A DNA stretch of 64,000 bases, from assembly GCF_016950255.1 (NCBI RefSeq), contig NZ_JACGFN010000001.1:868001-932000 (forward strand), given 5' to 3'. The position numbers and the translations under genes were made by a program. The notes below the pieces were generated by a model. That model did not search any database. It was not told the DNA's origin and saw nothing but the letters and a program-made list of their open reading frames with translations. Below, one piece after another: positions 46,435-55,823 of this stretch (the stretch's first letter is position 1; every line of letters begins with the position of its first letter). The DNA comes from Pectobacterium brasiliense (GTDB lineage: Bacteria > Pseudomonadota > Gammaproteobacteria > Enterobacterales > Enterobacteriaceae).

Positions 46435-49311
46435 TTACTCTGCGACCAGTATCGGCTGCTTTTCTGCCGTTTTTGCCGCCGCTTTCGCAAACCTTGCTTT
46501 ACGAGATTTCGTGGGAAAAACGTCCGCGCGACGCGGTGCCCGCGCATAGGCCGCAGCCTGAACCCCCGCCTGAATGCCGAAGATAATGATATCCGCTACG
46601 GCGTTGCCGCCAATGCGGTTCGCCCCGTGAATACCGCCAACCACTTCCCCGGCGGCATAAGCGCCGGAGATCGTCTCTTTATAGCGGTTCAGCACTTCCG
46701 CTTTCTCGTTGATGGTGACGCCACCCATCGTGTGGTGCACGCCCGGTGCCACCTTAATCGCGTAGTACGGTGCCTGATTCAGTGGATCGCGCATCCCCGT
46801 GGTACGGCCAAAGTCTTCATCGTGTTTGTCGGCGATAAAGGCATTGTAACGTTCGAGCGAGGCGTGCAGCGCAGCTGGCGGCATATCGAGCTTGTCGGCC
46901 AGTTCAGCGACGCTGTCCGCGCTGACGGTCAGCCCCTGTGCGACATATTCTTCGACTGCCCGATTGCGATTTCTGACCTGCTCGTCGAACAGGATGTACG
47001 CGTACTCTTCCGGCAGGTTGACGATGGCGGACGAGACGTTATCCCGCGTCTCCATTTCGTTAAAGAAACGTTCTCCGCGCTGCGACACCAGAATAGCCCC
47101 GCCGCCGCGAATGGATTCGGAGATCAGATAAGACGTCGTCTGCTCAACCGTCGGATGGGTTTGAATTTCCCCCATGTCCACCGTATCTGCACCGATCTGT
47201 TCCAGCAGGCGAATGCCGCCGCCCGTTGCGCCTTTATGGTTGGTGGTGACGAAACCTTTCAGGTCCGGGCGGTATGACTCCACCATCGCCTGATTGGCAC
47301 TAAAACCGCCTGTCGCGACAATCACCGCTTTTGTCGCAATCAGGCTCGCTTCCTGCTCATCATTGACAACTCTCACAGCAGTAACCTTGCCCTTCTCCTG
47401 CACAATTTCGGTTACCGACGTTTCCAGCAGCACCTCAATATTGTATTTATTGAGGTTCTTAATCAGCCCGCTGACCAGATAGCCGCCCACCGCTGCGCCG
47501 TTGGCAGGCCGATGCGTTCTGTCAACGCTCATACCGCCCGTCGTGGTGATGTCGCTCAGCTCAATATCGTGCTGCGCCAGCCAGTTAATCGCGTCAGACG
47601 CATGATCGACGAAGTATTGCACCAGCGCAGGATTGTTCTTCTGTTTGCCACTTTTCAGCGTTTCGTCATAGAACAGCGCTTGGCTATCTTCGATACCTTT
47701 ATTTTGCTGGAAGACGGTTCCCGCCGCGTTCATACCGGCAGAGGCCTTGATGGTATTGCCGCCGATGACGGGCATCTTTTCAATGACGATAACGCGCGCA
47801 CCCTCTTCGCTGGCCTGAATCGCCGCTGCGAGCCCTGCGCCGCCGCTGCCAATCACCACCACATCCGCTTCGCGACGTGCGTCTGGGTTGCCGCCGTCGG
47901 CAATAATGGCGTCTTTGCTCGATTTGACCATCGCCTTGGTAACGGCTTTTTTAATCGCTTCACTCTGTGCCGTTGCGCCCGTTACGGCATCCACGTGGGG
48001 GCTATTGGTATCCAGAATACGTTCGCGGATAATTTCAAAACTGATTTTCAGTGAATCATCAATTTCGCTATTCTCCAGCGCAATGTCGGCGACCCGATTC
48101 TGCTCAAAATGAACATGAATTCGCAGCTCGCCACATTCATCCTGAACGTTTTCCTGATAAACCCCAGATTTAAATTTTTTGCCGGTTAAATTCACGTCCC
48201 GAATCATGGCTTCAACTAATGAAAAACGCCACAGCGGTTCAGGAATCGTTAATGCTTCACGTTTATCGCTGGCAATATAAAGTTCGAGTTTTTCCTGTTC
48301 GGCAATACGATCTGTCCAGTCTGGATAAGCAATACAGGCTCTGCCGACGGCAATCAGGTCATAACCATTTTCCAGCGCTGCATCGGCGTCTGCCTGATTG
48401 ACAATATCCCCTACGCCAATAACCGGAATCGCCGCTAATGTCGCGGAACGGCGGGCAACATATTTTTTAATCAGCGGCGTCGGGTCGTTTGTCTCGACAA
48501 TGGACGAGCGCAGAATATTTCCCATAGAGAAATGAACGTAATCCAGCCCGCGCACCGCCAATTTTTCCAGCAAATAGAGTGAATCATCAAAATGAATGCC
48601 GGGTTCTTCGATCTCTTCCGGCGAGAAACGATAGCCGATAATAAATGCAGGATCGGCGTATTTATCCGCGACCTCATGAACGATATCCAACACCGCTAGC
48701 GGGAAGGCCGCACGATTGTCACGACTGCCGCCCCATTTATCTGAGCGTTGATTAGAGTGTGGAGAATAGAACTGTTGGATCAGGTAGGTATTCGCGCCGT
48801 GAATTTCCACGCCATCAAAACCCGCCTGAATGGCACGATGAACGGCATCGCCAAACTTGTCGATCATGGCGTCAACCTCGTCGCCCGACAGCGCGACTGG
48901 AACGATGGCACCCGCGCGCGGCGCGGCAATAGCACTCGGGGCAACGGGCGTCGCACCACCGATAAAACGCGGTTCGACCATCCGGCCACCGTGATAAATT
49001 TGCAGGATCGCCGTCGAGCCTTTTTCTTTAATCGCCGTCGCAATTTTGGCCAGTCCGGCAATTTTGTCGTCGTTGTCGATTCCTATCGCGCCGGGAAAAG
49101 CCAACCCTTTGTCATCAATAAAACAGCACTCCACAATCACGGTGCCGATGCTGCCTGCCCTGGCCTGATAATATTCCACCAGCTCTTTGGTCACGCTCCC
49201 ATCGTAAAATCCACTACAGGTAGTCATGGGTGCCATCAGCACCCGGTTTTTCAGCGTCGCGCCGTTGGGGAGTGTAAAAGCGGCAAATAGATCATGGTGA
49301 TTATTCTTCAT
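46435..49311 (-). CDS. Soluble fumarate reductase-like flavoprotein (OYE - FMN-bind - FAD domains)
   Basis: A 958-residue three-domain protein without a signal peptide. Residues 1-350 are an old yellow enzyme/NADH:flavin oxidoreductase domain (HGANTYLIQQFYSPHSNQRSDKWGG); about 375-470 is an FMN_bind domain with flavinylation motif D441-AVTGA-T447, expected to carry covalent FMN at T447. From about 485 on is a fumarate reductase/succinate dehydrogenase-type FAD domain (GSGGAG; QTHPT; HHTMGGVTIN; HGANRIGGNAVAD). This is the architecture of Klebsiella cytoplasmic NADH:fumarate reductase, which disposes of NADH with fumarate under anaerobiosis. ATG 49311 is chosen by GGAG at 8 bases; the frame runs open 65 codons upstream. 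Other 2-enoate substrates are possible. Confidence 0.88.
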   Translation of the reverse strand: MKNNHHDLFAAFTLPNGATLKNRVLMAPMTTCSGFYDGSVTKELVEYYQARAGSIGTVIVECCFIDDKGLAFPGAIGIDNDDKIAGLAKIATAIKEKGSTAILQIYHGGRMVEPRFIGGATPVAPSAIAAPRAGAIVPVALSGDEVDAMIDKFGDAVHRAIQAGFDGVEIHGANTYLIQQFYSPHSNQRSDKWGGSRDNRAAFPLAVLDIVHEVADKYADPAFIIGYRFSPEEIEEPGIHFDDSLYLLEKLAVRGLDYVHFSMGNILRSSIVETNDPTPLIKKYVARRSATLAAIPVIGVGDIVNQADADAALENGYDLIAVGRACIAYPDWTDRIAEQEKLELYIASDKREALTIPEPLWRFSLVEAMIRDVNLTGKKFKSGVYQENVQDECGELRIHVHFEQNRVADIALENSEIDDSLKISFEIIRERILDTNSPHVDAVTGATAQSEAIKKAVTKAMVKSSKDAIIADGGNPDARREADVVVIGSGGAGLAAAIQASEEGARVIVIEKMPVIGGNTIKASAGMNAAGTVFQQNKGIEDSQALFYDETLKSGKQKNNPALVQYFVDHASDAINWLAQHDIELSDITTTGGMSVDRTHRPANGAAVGGYLVSGLIKNLNKYNIEVLLETSVTEIVQEKGKVTAVRVVNDEQEASLIATKAVIVATGGFSANQAMVESYRPDLKGFVTTNHKGATGGGIRLLEQIGADTVDMGEIQTHPTVEQTTSYLISESIRGGGAILVSQRGERFFNEMETRDNVSSAIVNLPEEYAYILFDEQVRNRNRAVEEYVAQGLTVSADSVAELADKLDMPPAALHASLERYNAFIADKHDEDFGRTTGMRDPLNQAPYYAIKVAPGVHHTMGGVTINEKAEVLNRYKETISGAYAAGEVVGGIHGANRIGGNAVADIIIFGIQAGVQAAAYARAPRRADVFPTKSRKARFAKAAAKTAEKQPILVAE

Positions 49312-49600
49312 AGCGAATACTCCACTTAAAATAAAAACTCTGTTCGCGAATGATTCAGAAGCCGCCATGTTTGTTTTTATTAATTTTTCTGGCTGATAAT
49401 TTGCGAACTTATTACTTACCAAGTATCTATTTTTTTTGATGTTATAAAATGTTTTCTTACTATTTAAACTATTTTGTAGATCCGCTTTTATTAGGGGTAT
49501 TCGCACAACTCTTTTTTATATTTAATATTCCATTCATTTCATTAACATCTCTTTATCCTGAAGATAACTAATCGGATATTATTGATATTCTGCATAACAA
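49312..49600. other. AT-rich upstream region of the flavoprotein gene
   Basis: About 290 bases of very AT-rich DNA upstream of the minus-strand flavoprotein. It should carry its promoter. I looked for a full FNR box (TTGAT-N4-ATCAA) and did not find a good one. Confidence 0.4.
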
Positions 49601-49635
49601 AAAAAACGCCCCGGTAAACAAATAAGACCGGGGCG
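49601..49635 (-). terminator. Terminator of the GH31 operon
   Basis: Minus strand CGCCCCGGT, 11-base loop, ACCGGGGCG, followed by TTTTTTTTG; 22 bases past the GH31 stop. Confidence 0.88.
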
Positions 49636-49656
49636 CAACAGGAAGAAATAAAATGA

Positions 49657-52023
49657 TTATTGGTGTTGATAGGTCTCCGTGTGGACGCCGTTAATGTACA
49701 GCTGGCGCTGCTCGCCCGCCGGCAGGCGTAGCGTCGCGTGTCGCCAGGCGGGCTGATACCGCCCTTCTGACGTAAACGTCACGTCAATCCGTTGGCTATC
49801 CGTGCGGATTTCCCAGCGCAGCCACAGCGCGTTTCCTTCACGCCATTGCCACGTCTCACCATCATCTTCAAACAGTAGCCCGCTGTCCGTGCCGCCAGCG
49901 ACAGGTGGGAAGAGCAGGAATTCACGCTGATCATCTTCATGCGAGCTGACGTGTGCCGTTCGTCCCGACAGCGGGATCATCGCGCCCGCCCGGACCAAAA
50001 GCGGTAGGCGTTCCAGCGGCGCATCCAGCACGATAGTCTGTCCGCCGCTAAACCACTGGCCGGAATGAAAGTCGTACCAGCCTGACGTATTCGCTGGCAG
50101 ATACACCGTGCGCTGGCGCTGCCCCGCTTCAACCACGCTGGCGACTAGAATGTCTCGTCCCAGCATGAAATCGTCGGTTTCTGCCAGCGTCGTGCTGTCC
50201 TGCTCGTGGTCGAGGAACGTCGGGCGCAGCATCGGCTCATCGTCCGCACTGGCCTGCCACAGCAAGGTGTAAAAATACGGCAGCAGACGGTAACGAAGCT
50301 CAATGGCGCTGCGTATCGCAGGCGTTACCGCGGGATACATCCACGGTTCGTTCACCGTATGGTCGTCATTCCAGGAATGAATGGTGAAACGCGGGTGCAT
50401 CACGCCGTTTTGTACCCAGCGCACAAAAAGCTCGGCGTCCGGCTTATCGCCCGAAAACCCGCCGACATCGTGCCCGACATTAAACAGGCCAGACAGGCTC
50501 ATCCCGATTCCCATTCGTGTGTTGTAGCGCAGCGTCTGCCAGTTGGTGCGGTTATCGCCGCTCCAGGTCTGCACATAGCGCTGCATTCCCGCACAGCCGG
50601 AACGCGAGATCAGATAAGGACGCAGCGTCGGCGCAAAGCGCTGCTGTGCCTCCAGCGAGGCGCGCATCATCAACAGCGGCATCAGCGGGCGAATATGTTT
50701 GATCGCCATCGTTTCGCCGAATCCGTGGCATCGGGCTTCGCCATCCCAGACTTCATATTCGTTATTGTCATTCCATGTCGAATCAATCCCTTTCTCCAGC
50801 AGCTGCCGGGTGACGTTCTCCTGCCACCACGCCACTGTTGCCGGGTTGGTGAAATCAAGGTGTGAACCTTCATCGTCCCAAAAGCTAGAGCGCTCTGGCA
50901 CATCGGATTCGGAATCGCGGATAAACAGCCCCTGCGCCGACACCTCTTCATATTTCGGGTGATCTTGCAGTAAACAGGGTTTGATATTGGCAGCCAGTTT
51001 GAGGCCCGCATCGTGGAAGGCCTGCGACATCACCTCCGGCTGAGGGACTTTGTCGTAGTTCCAGTTAAACACATAGCGCTTATTGTTAATCGACGTGTAG
51101 CCGGACGAAAGTTGGAACGAATCACACGGAATGTTGTGCTCTCGGCACAGCGCGATAAACTTCATCAGCTGCTGCTGTGCATCCGGTGCGTCGGTGTAAT
51201 GCATAGTGGAACCGCTGTAGCCGAGGCTCCACTTTGGCCCAAAGAGCGTCTTCCCCGTCAGCCGAACGAACGCTTTCGTTACATCCAACACGCGCGGCCC
51301 GATGAACAGGTAATAGTCGAGATCGCCCGCCTCCGCCTGATAGCGCCGATAAGCCAGATGATAGTTATCGATTTCATTGCCGAGATCGAGCCAGGTCGTG
51401 CTCAGATTATCGTAAAACAGGCCGAAGCTGACATCGTCACGTCGGGTAATGGTAAACGGAACATGCTTATACAGCGGATCGGTGCTCGCCGCGTTGTAGC
51501 CCATCGCATCCAGATTGCGGAACTCAAACCGGCGTCCGGTGCGTTCAAGATCGCCAGCCTTCTCACCCAGCCCGTAATAGCGCTCCGTCGCGAAACGGCG
51601 CTGATAGTGCGCCACGCCGTCACCGTGTGAGTTCAGCAGATAAGCGCTGGTGGGTCGATCGGCGGCAAACGGCTGCCACTCACCCTGTTCATCGCGGTAC
51701 TCCCACGCCAGCCATAGCGGCTGATGAATCGTAATGCGCATCCGCGCGGTGCTGATACGCAGCGCATCGTCCAGCTGTTCCAGCGAGAATCCCGGCAGGC
51801 TGAAACCATCGCTGCTTTCGCGGTTGCGCCCTTGCCAGGGAACATCCTGCTGCGGTGCGATACTCCAGGTACGATTCAGCTTCAGCTCGCCATGCTGTTT
51901 AACTAGCACGCGAGCCAGCATCGGTTCCAGCACGTACAGGCGAAACACATGTTTGTCGTCCACCAGCAGTTCAACATGGTCGGCGCTCTGATGGCGGAAC
52001 ACCCAATTTTTCAACGTTTTCAT
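49657..52023 (-). CDS. Glycoside hydrolase family 31 alpha-glycosidase
   Basis: A 788-residue cytoplasmic GH31 enzyme without a signal peptide. The layout is an N-terminal beta-sandwich (1-250), a TIM barrel (about 255-600) and C-terminal beta domains. The nucleophile is expected at D419 in STWNDNNEYEVW, and the acid/base at D490 in WSGDN. GH31 members hydrolyse alpha-glucosides, alpha-xylosides or sulfoquinovosides. The exact substrate is not evident. The cotranscribed upstream transporter resembles hexuronate/organic-anion carriers, hinting at a charged glycoside. AAGGAT precedes the ATG. A strong terminator follows. Confidence 0.9.
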   Translation of the reverse strand: MKTLKNWVFRHQSADHVELLVDDKHVFRLYVLEPMLARVLVKQHGELKLNRTWSIAPQQDVPWQGRNRESSDGFSLPGFSLEQLDDALRISTARMRITIHQPLWLAWEYRDEQGEWQPFAADRPTSAYLLNSHGDGVAHYQRRFATERYYGLGEKAGDLERTGRRFEFRNLDAMGYNAASTDPLYKHVPFTITRRDDVSFGLFYDNLSTTWLDLGNEIDNYHLAYRRYQAEAGDLDYYLFIGPRVLDVTKAFVRLTGKTLFGPKWSLGYSGSTMHYTDAPDAQQQLMKFIALCREHNIPCDSFQLSSGYTSINNKRYVFNWNYDKVPQPEVMSQAFHDAGLKLAANIKPCLLQDHPKYEEVSAQGLFIRDSESDVPERSSFWDDEGSHLDFTNPATVAWWQENVTRQLLEKGIDSTWNDNNEYEVWDGEARCHGFGETMAIKHIRPLMPLLMMRASLEAQQRFAPTLRPYLISRSGCAGMQRYVQTWSGDNRTNWQTLRYNTRMGIGMSLSGLFNVGHDVGGFSGDKPDAELFVRWVQNGVMHPRFTIHSWNDDHTVNEPWMYPAVTPAIRSAIELRYRLLPYFYTLLWQASADDEPMLRPTFLDHEQDSTTLAETDDFMLGRDILVASVVEAGQRQRTVYLPANTSGWYDFHSGQWFSGGQTIVLDAPLERLPLLVRAGAMIPLSGRTAHVSSHEDDQREFLLFPPVAGGTDSGLLFEDDGETWQWREGNALWLRWEIRTDSQRIDVTFTSEGRYQPAWRHATLRLPAGEQRQLYINGVHTETYQHQ

Positions 52024-52057
52024 ATAGCATCCTTTTCAGGAGAAAATAAATGAGCCG

Positions 52058-53368
52058 TTATGCCTGCGACCGCGTTTTCCCACGACGTTCAGCAATAAAT
52101 GCGATCAGGAAGATGGCACCGATCAGATCGAAGAAGCCCATCGCGACAAACAGCGGGTTAAACCCGATTTTGTCGGCGGTGACGCCAATCAGCAGCGAGA
52201 ACAGGAAGCTGGCAATCCAGGCAAACGAACCGCGCATCCCGTTCACCGTTGCCATCTGCCCTTTATCAAACGATTCCACGACCAGTGCGCTCAACATGCA
52301 GGAAATCACCTGATGACCAAACCCACCGATGGAAATCAGCAGAATCGCCACCCACGGATCTTTACTGATAGCAACCAGCGCCAGCGACAGCATCAAAAAC
52401 GCCCCCGTAACCGAACTCGCCACAATCGAGTTGACGCGCGAACAGCCGAACCAGCGAACGTAGAGCCGGGTGAGGTAGCCGCTGGCAACGCTGCCGAGAT
52501 CGGCGGCAAGGAACGGCAGCCACGCGAACATCGCAATTTGTTTCAGATCCATCCCGCGTTCATTCGCCAGATAGAGCGGCACCCAAAAGCTGAGCACGGC
52601 CCACGCGGGCTCCGCCATAAAGGCTGGAATCGCGATACCATAAAAGCGTTTGTTTTTTGAGACAGTTTTCAGTGCGGTGAAGAAAGGCAGTTTGACCGGA
52701 GGTGCCTCATTGTCCTGACGGATGAAATCCAGCTCCTCTCGGCTTAAATTCGGGTGATCTTCGGGGTTGTGGTAGAACAACCACCACAGCGCCACCCAGA
52801 GCAGCGCCAACCCACCGGTGAACATAAACGCACCCTGCCAGCCCAGATAGGCATGCGCCACAACGATAATCGGCGGTGCCAGCATCGCACCGATGGAAAA
52901 ACCGACACCGGCCCAACCTGCCGCAATCGGGCGTTCCTTTTTAGGGAACCATTCGCCCAGCGTTTTGGCATTCGCCGGTGTCGCCGCCGCTTCTGACGCG
53001 CCCATAAAGAAACGCAAGATCGCCAGATGCAGCCAGCTTCCCGCACCCGCGTGGAAGATACACATCAGCGCCCAGATCACCGCGCAGATCATAAAACCCA
53101 TTTTCAGACCGATGACATCGATCAGCCAACCGCAAATCGGCTGGAAAATGGTATAGGCCAGCTGGAATGCACCTACAATCCAGGAATATTGCTCGGTGGT
53201 GATGCCCATACTGGTTTTCAGTTCCGGTGCCAGAATGCCCAGCGAATTACGGGTGATGTAATTCACGGTAACGCCGAGCAGGAACAGGCCCAGCACCCAC
53301 CAACGCAGGTTTCTGAATGTCCGTTTACCTTTGGTAGCGATGGAGGACGAATTGATATCGAGACTCAT
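52058..53368 (-). CDS. MFS transporter of the anion:cation symporter (ExuT-like) family
   Basis: A 436-residue inner-membrane carrier with twelve predicted helices. The N-terminal part RWWVLGLFLLGVTVNYITRNSLGILAPEL and the helix 4 region RFFMGASEAAATPANAKTLGEWFPKKER are typical of ACS-family transporters (ExuT, GudP, DgoT) for uronic and aldonic acids. ATG 53368 is chosen by AAGGAG at 5 bases. It is the first gene of a two-gene operon with the GH31 enzyme, divergent from a LacI regulator with a palindromic operator between them, so it imports the inducer or substrate of that system. Confidence 0.9.
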   Translation of the reverse strand: MSLDINSSSIATKGKRTFRNLRWWVLGLFLLGVTVNYITRNSLGILAPELKTSMGITTEQYSWIVGAFQLAYTIFQPICGWLIDVIGLKMGFMICAVIWALMCIFHAGAGSWLHLAILRFFMGASEAAATPANAKTLGEWFPKKERPIAAGWAGVGFSIGAMLAPPIIVVAHAYLGWQGAFMFTGGLALLWVALWWLFYHNPEDHPNLSREELDFIRQDNEAPPVKLPFFTALKTVSKNKRFYGIAIPAFMAEPAWAVLSFWVPLYLANERGMDLKQIAMFAWLPFLAADLGSVASGYLTRLYVRWFGCSRVNSIVASSVTGAFLMLSLALVAISKDPWVAILLISIGGFGHQVISCMLSALVVESFDKGQMATVNGMRGSFAWIASFLFSLLIGVTADKIGFNPLFVAMGFFDLIGAIFLIAFIAERRGKTRSQA

Positions 53369-53570
53369 GGTGACTCCTTTACAGGAAAGTAGGGTTACAT
53401 TGGTCTGATATCTCGACGGCATTTTTGTATTTATAGCCTATCGAACAATCAAACCATTTTCATATCATTGTATTTATTGAGTTAAATCCTGTTTTACTGC
53501 CTCTAACCACTGAAATTGGTTTACCAAATCGAGAGTAGAACAATTGAAAATCGTGAAACACTCACTTTTT

Positions 53571-53584
53571 TGAAAACATTTTCA
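53571..53584. promoter_or_regulatory. Palindromic operator of the LacI-type regulator
   Basis: Perfect palindrome TGAAAACATTTTCA in the divergent promoter region. Related half sites occur at 53447-53455 (CATTTTCAT) and 53648-53670 (ATGAAAAC and TCATTTTC), so several operators may cooperate. The remainder of the 53369-53688 gap is AT-rich promoter DNA. Confidence 0.65.
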
Positions 53585-53688
53585 TGCTATGGTCAAAATG
53601 CAGACAAAAACCTGCCTATCGCGCCTGAAAATAGGTAAAAGACAGCCATGAAAACTTTGTCATTTTCGAAGGTGAACGGGATCACAAA

Positions 53689-54759
53689 ATGAAAGGAAAC
53701 CTGAAAATACGCGAAATTGCGCAGCGGACGGGCTACTCGATCAGTACGGTCTCACGCGTGCTGTCTGGTCAGTCCAATACCAGCGAGCAGGCAAAAGCAG
53801 ACATTCTCAACTGCGCCCGCCAGTGCGGCGTACTGGCCGATCTCGCCAACGGCCGCCTGCTGTTGAACGGACTCACTATCTTCGCCCCGCCGCGCGCTTT
53901 TGATATTCGGTCCGACATCTTCTACCACAAAGTGGTACAGAGCATCATTGATGCCCTGAAGCCACACGATGTGCGAGTGCGGTACTGTGGACTGGAGGAA
54001 AATGACAGCGATGCGGCGCTATTTTTAGACAAAATGCGCGATCCGGCCACGGAGGCGGCGCTGCTGATTGGCATCGACGATCCCTATATTCACGCGCTGG
54101 CGGCGGACAGCGGTAAACCCTGCATATTGATTAACTGCATTGACCGTAAGATGCGATTGCCGGGTGTAGCACCCGCACATCGCTTGATAGGCGAGTTCTC
54201 CGCCCACTATCTCTTCGAGCAAGGGCACCATACCGTGTTGACGCTGCTGTGCCTGCGTCGCTACACGATGGAATTGCGTCTGGACGGGATTCGGGATGCC
54301 TATCAGCACCATAATCTGCCGTTTTCTAGCGAGGACAATTTGCTGGCGTTGGATAATTTCAGCACGGCAGACGCCGAACAGGCGATGACGGCCTTTTTAG
54401 CCCGCTGCCCGCGAGATAAATGGCCTACAGCTATTCTCGCAGGCGGTGATTTCATCGCGGTCGGGGTGGTTAATGCTTTGACCAAAGCAGGGCTACGCGT
54501 GCCGCAAGATGTCTCAGTGATGAGCATGGATGGCTTCAATCTGTCGGCCATTCACGACGTCCCGCTCACATCGGTGCATGTGCCGCGTGAGGCGCTGGGC
54601 GAAGAAGCCGTCAGGCTATTGCAATATCGCCTGATCCGCCCCGATGCCCCGGTTGGCAACCTGTTACTAAACGGTACGCTGGTGGTTCACCAGTCCGTCA
54701 GGCGACTGCGTGCCAGTAAATCAGTGGCACCGGTACAGGATGAAAGCCTCTACGACTGA
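53689..54759 (+). CDS. LacI-family transcriptional regulator
   Basis: A 356-residue repressor with N-terminal helix-turn-helix and hinge (IREIAQRTGYSISTVSRVLSGQSNTS, residues 6-31) and a periplasmic-binding-protein-like effector domain (about 60-340). Divergent transcription and the intervening palindrome indicate control of the transporter/GH31 operon; the inducer is probably a sugar derived from their substrate. GTGAACGGG precedes the ATG. Its 3' end overlaps the convergent LysR gene by 10 bases. Confidence 0.9.
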   Translation: MKGNLKIREIAQRTGYSISTVSRVLSGQSNTSEQAKADILNCARQCGVLADLANGRLLLNGLTIFAPPRAFDIRSDIFYHKVVQSIIDALKPHDVRVRYCGLEENDSDAALFLDKMRDPATEAALLIGIDDPYIHALAADSGKPCILINCIDRKMRLPGVAPAHRLIGEFSAHYLFEQGHHTVLTLLCLRRYTMELRLDGIRDAYQHHNLPFSSEDNLLALDNFSTADAEQAMTAFLARCPRDKWPTAILAGGDFIAVGVVNALTKAGLRVPQDVSVMSMDGFNLSAIHDVPLTSVHVPREALGEEAVRLLQYRLIRPDAPVGNLLLNGTLVVHQSVRRLRASKSVAPVQDESLYD

Positions 54760-55652
54760 GCCTGCAACCACACCTGCGCCGCGTCAAAGAAGTTCTGCGC
54801 CAGCGGCGTCGCTCGGCCAGCCTGCGCGACAACGACAGCCGCGCGGCGGCGCATCGGCGGAAATTGCAGCGGTCGCAGCGTTAATGCCGGCGTCATGTCC
54901 GGGATCAGGCTGCCGTGGGGCACAATGCCGCACCCGAGCCCGACATAGGCACTTTGGATCAGTTGGAGAACAGAAGAACTTTCCACCTTGACCCACGGCG
55001 AGATGCCCATTTCACGGAAATGGCTATCCAGATAGCGACGGAAATAGCGGCTTGCTTCCGCCAGACAGAGCGGAACCGCGGAAAGCGCAGCGAGAGGCAG
55101 CGGCGTCTCTCCTACTAGCTGTGGAAAATGGTGCGGATGGAACAACAGATCAACGCCCTGCTCCGTCAGCGGCGACGCCTGAAAGTGCAGTTCCTGTAGC
55201 GTCGAAAACTCAAAAAAGCCGATGCCGACATCCACCGAATGCGCATTCAGCGCTTCCAGTAGCTGATCCGCACTGAACAGCGAGATCTGAAAATCCAGCT
55301 GCGGGTAAACCTTGTTCACCGCTGCCAGCAGGCTCGACAGCGCGATACTGCTTTGCGGCACCGCGCCGATGCGTAATACGCCGCTCACACCGCGTTTCAG
55401 CGACGCCACTTCCAGCTTTAGTCCCTGATAAACCGAGACGATTTCCCGCGCCCAGGCCAGCACGCGTTCACCTTCGGCGGTAAAGCCTTCAAAATTGTTA
55501 CCCCGATTGATTAACGCCAGATCCAGCTCTCGCTCCAGATTTTTCAACCGCATGGAGAGCGTTGGCTGACTGACAAAACTGGCTTCCGCTGCCCGGCCAA
55601 AATGGCGCTCTTTCTCCAGATTGCACAGGTATTGCAGTTGCTTAATATCCAT
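54750..55652 (-). CDS. LysR-family transcriptional regulator
   Basis: A 300-residue LysR-type regulator: winged helix-turn-helix at 1-60 (HFGRAAEASFVSQPTLSMRLKNLERELDLALINR) and effector domain at about 90-295. It is divergent from the YdeP-like oxidoreductase gene with a 171-base intergenic region, so it probably controls that gene. The effector domain has no recognised ligand. It overlaps convergently with the LacI gene end. Confidence 0.88.
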   Translation of the reverse strand: MDIKQLQYLCNLEKERHFGRAAEASFVSQPTLSMRLKNLERELDLALINRGNNFEGFTAEGERVLAWAREIVSVYQGLKLEVASLKRGVSGVLRIGAVPQSSIALSSLLAAVNKVYPQLDFQISLFSADQLLEALNAHSVDVGIGFFEFSTLQELHFQASPLTEQGVDLLFHPHHFPQLVGETPLPLAALSAVPLCLAEASRYFRRYLDSHFREMGISPWVKVESSSVLQLIQSAYVGLGCGIVPHGSLIPDMTPALTLRPLQFPPMRRRAAVVVAQAGRATPLAQNFFDAAQVWLQAQS

Positions 55653-55823
55653 CGTCAGACTCTGTAGTGGGTAAGCGACAAGTATACTCTGATAAATAGC
55701 CTCTATCCCACCATAGCCGCATTTGATTAGACGCGATCGCCGACGGCACCTAAACTTCCCTCAAGAGCAAATATTTAAAATTTTGTTCACATAAAAAAAA
55801 CATCATCACCTGCGGAACATGTC

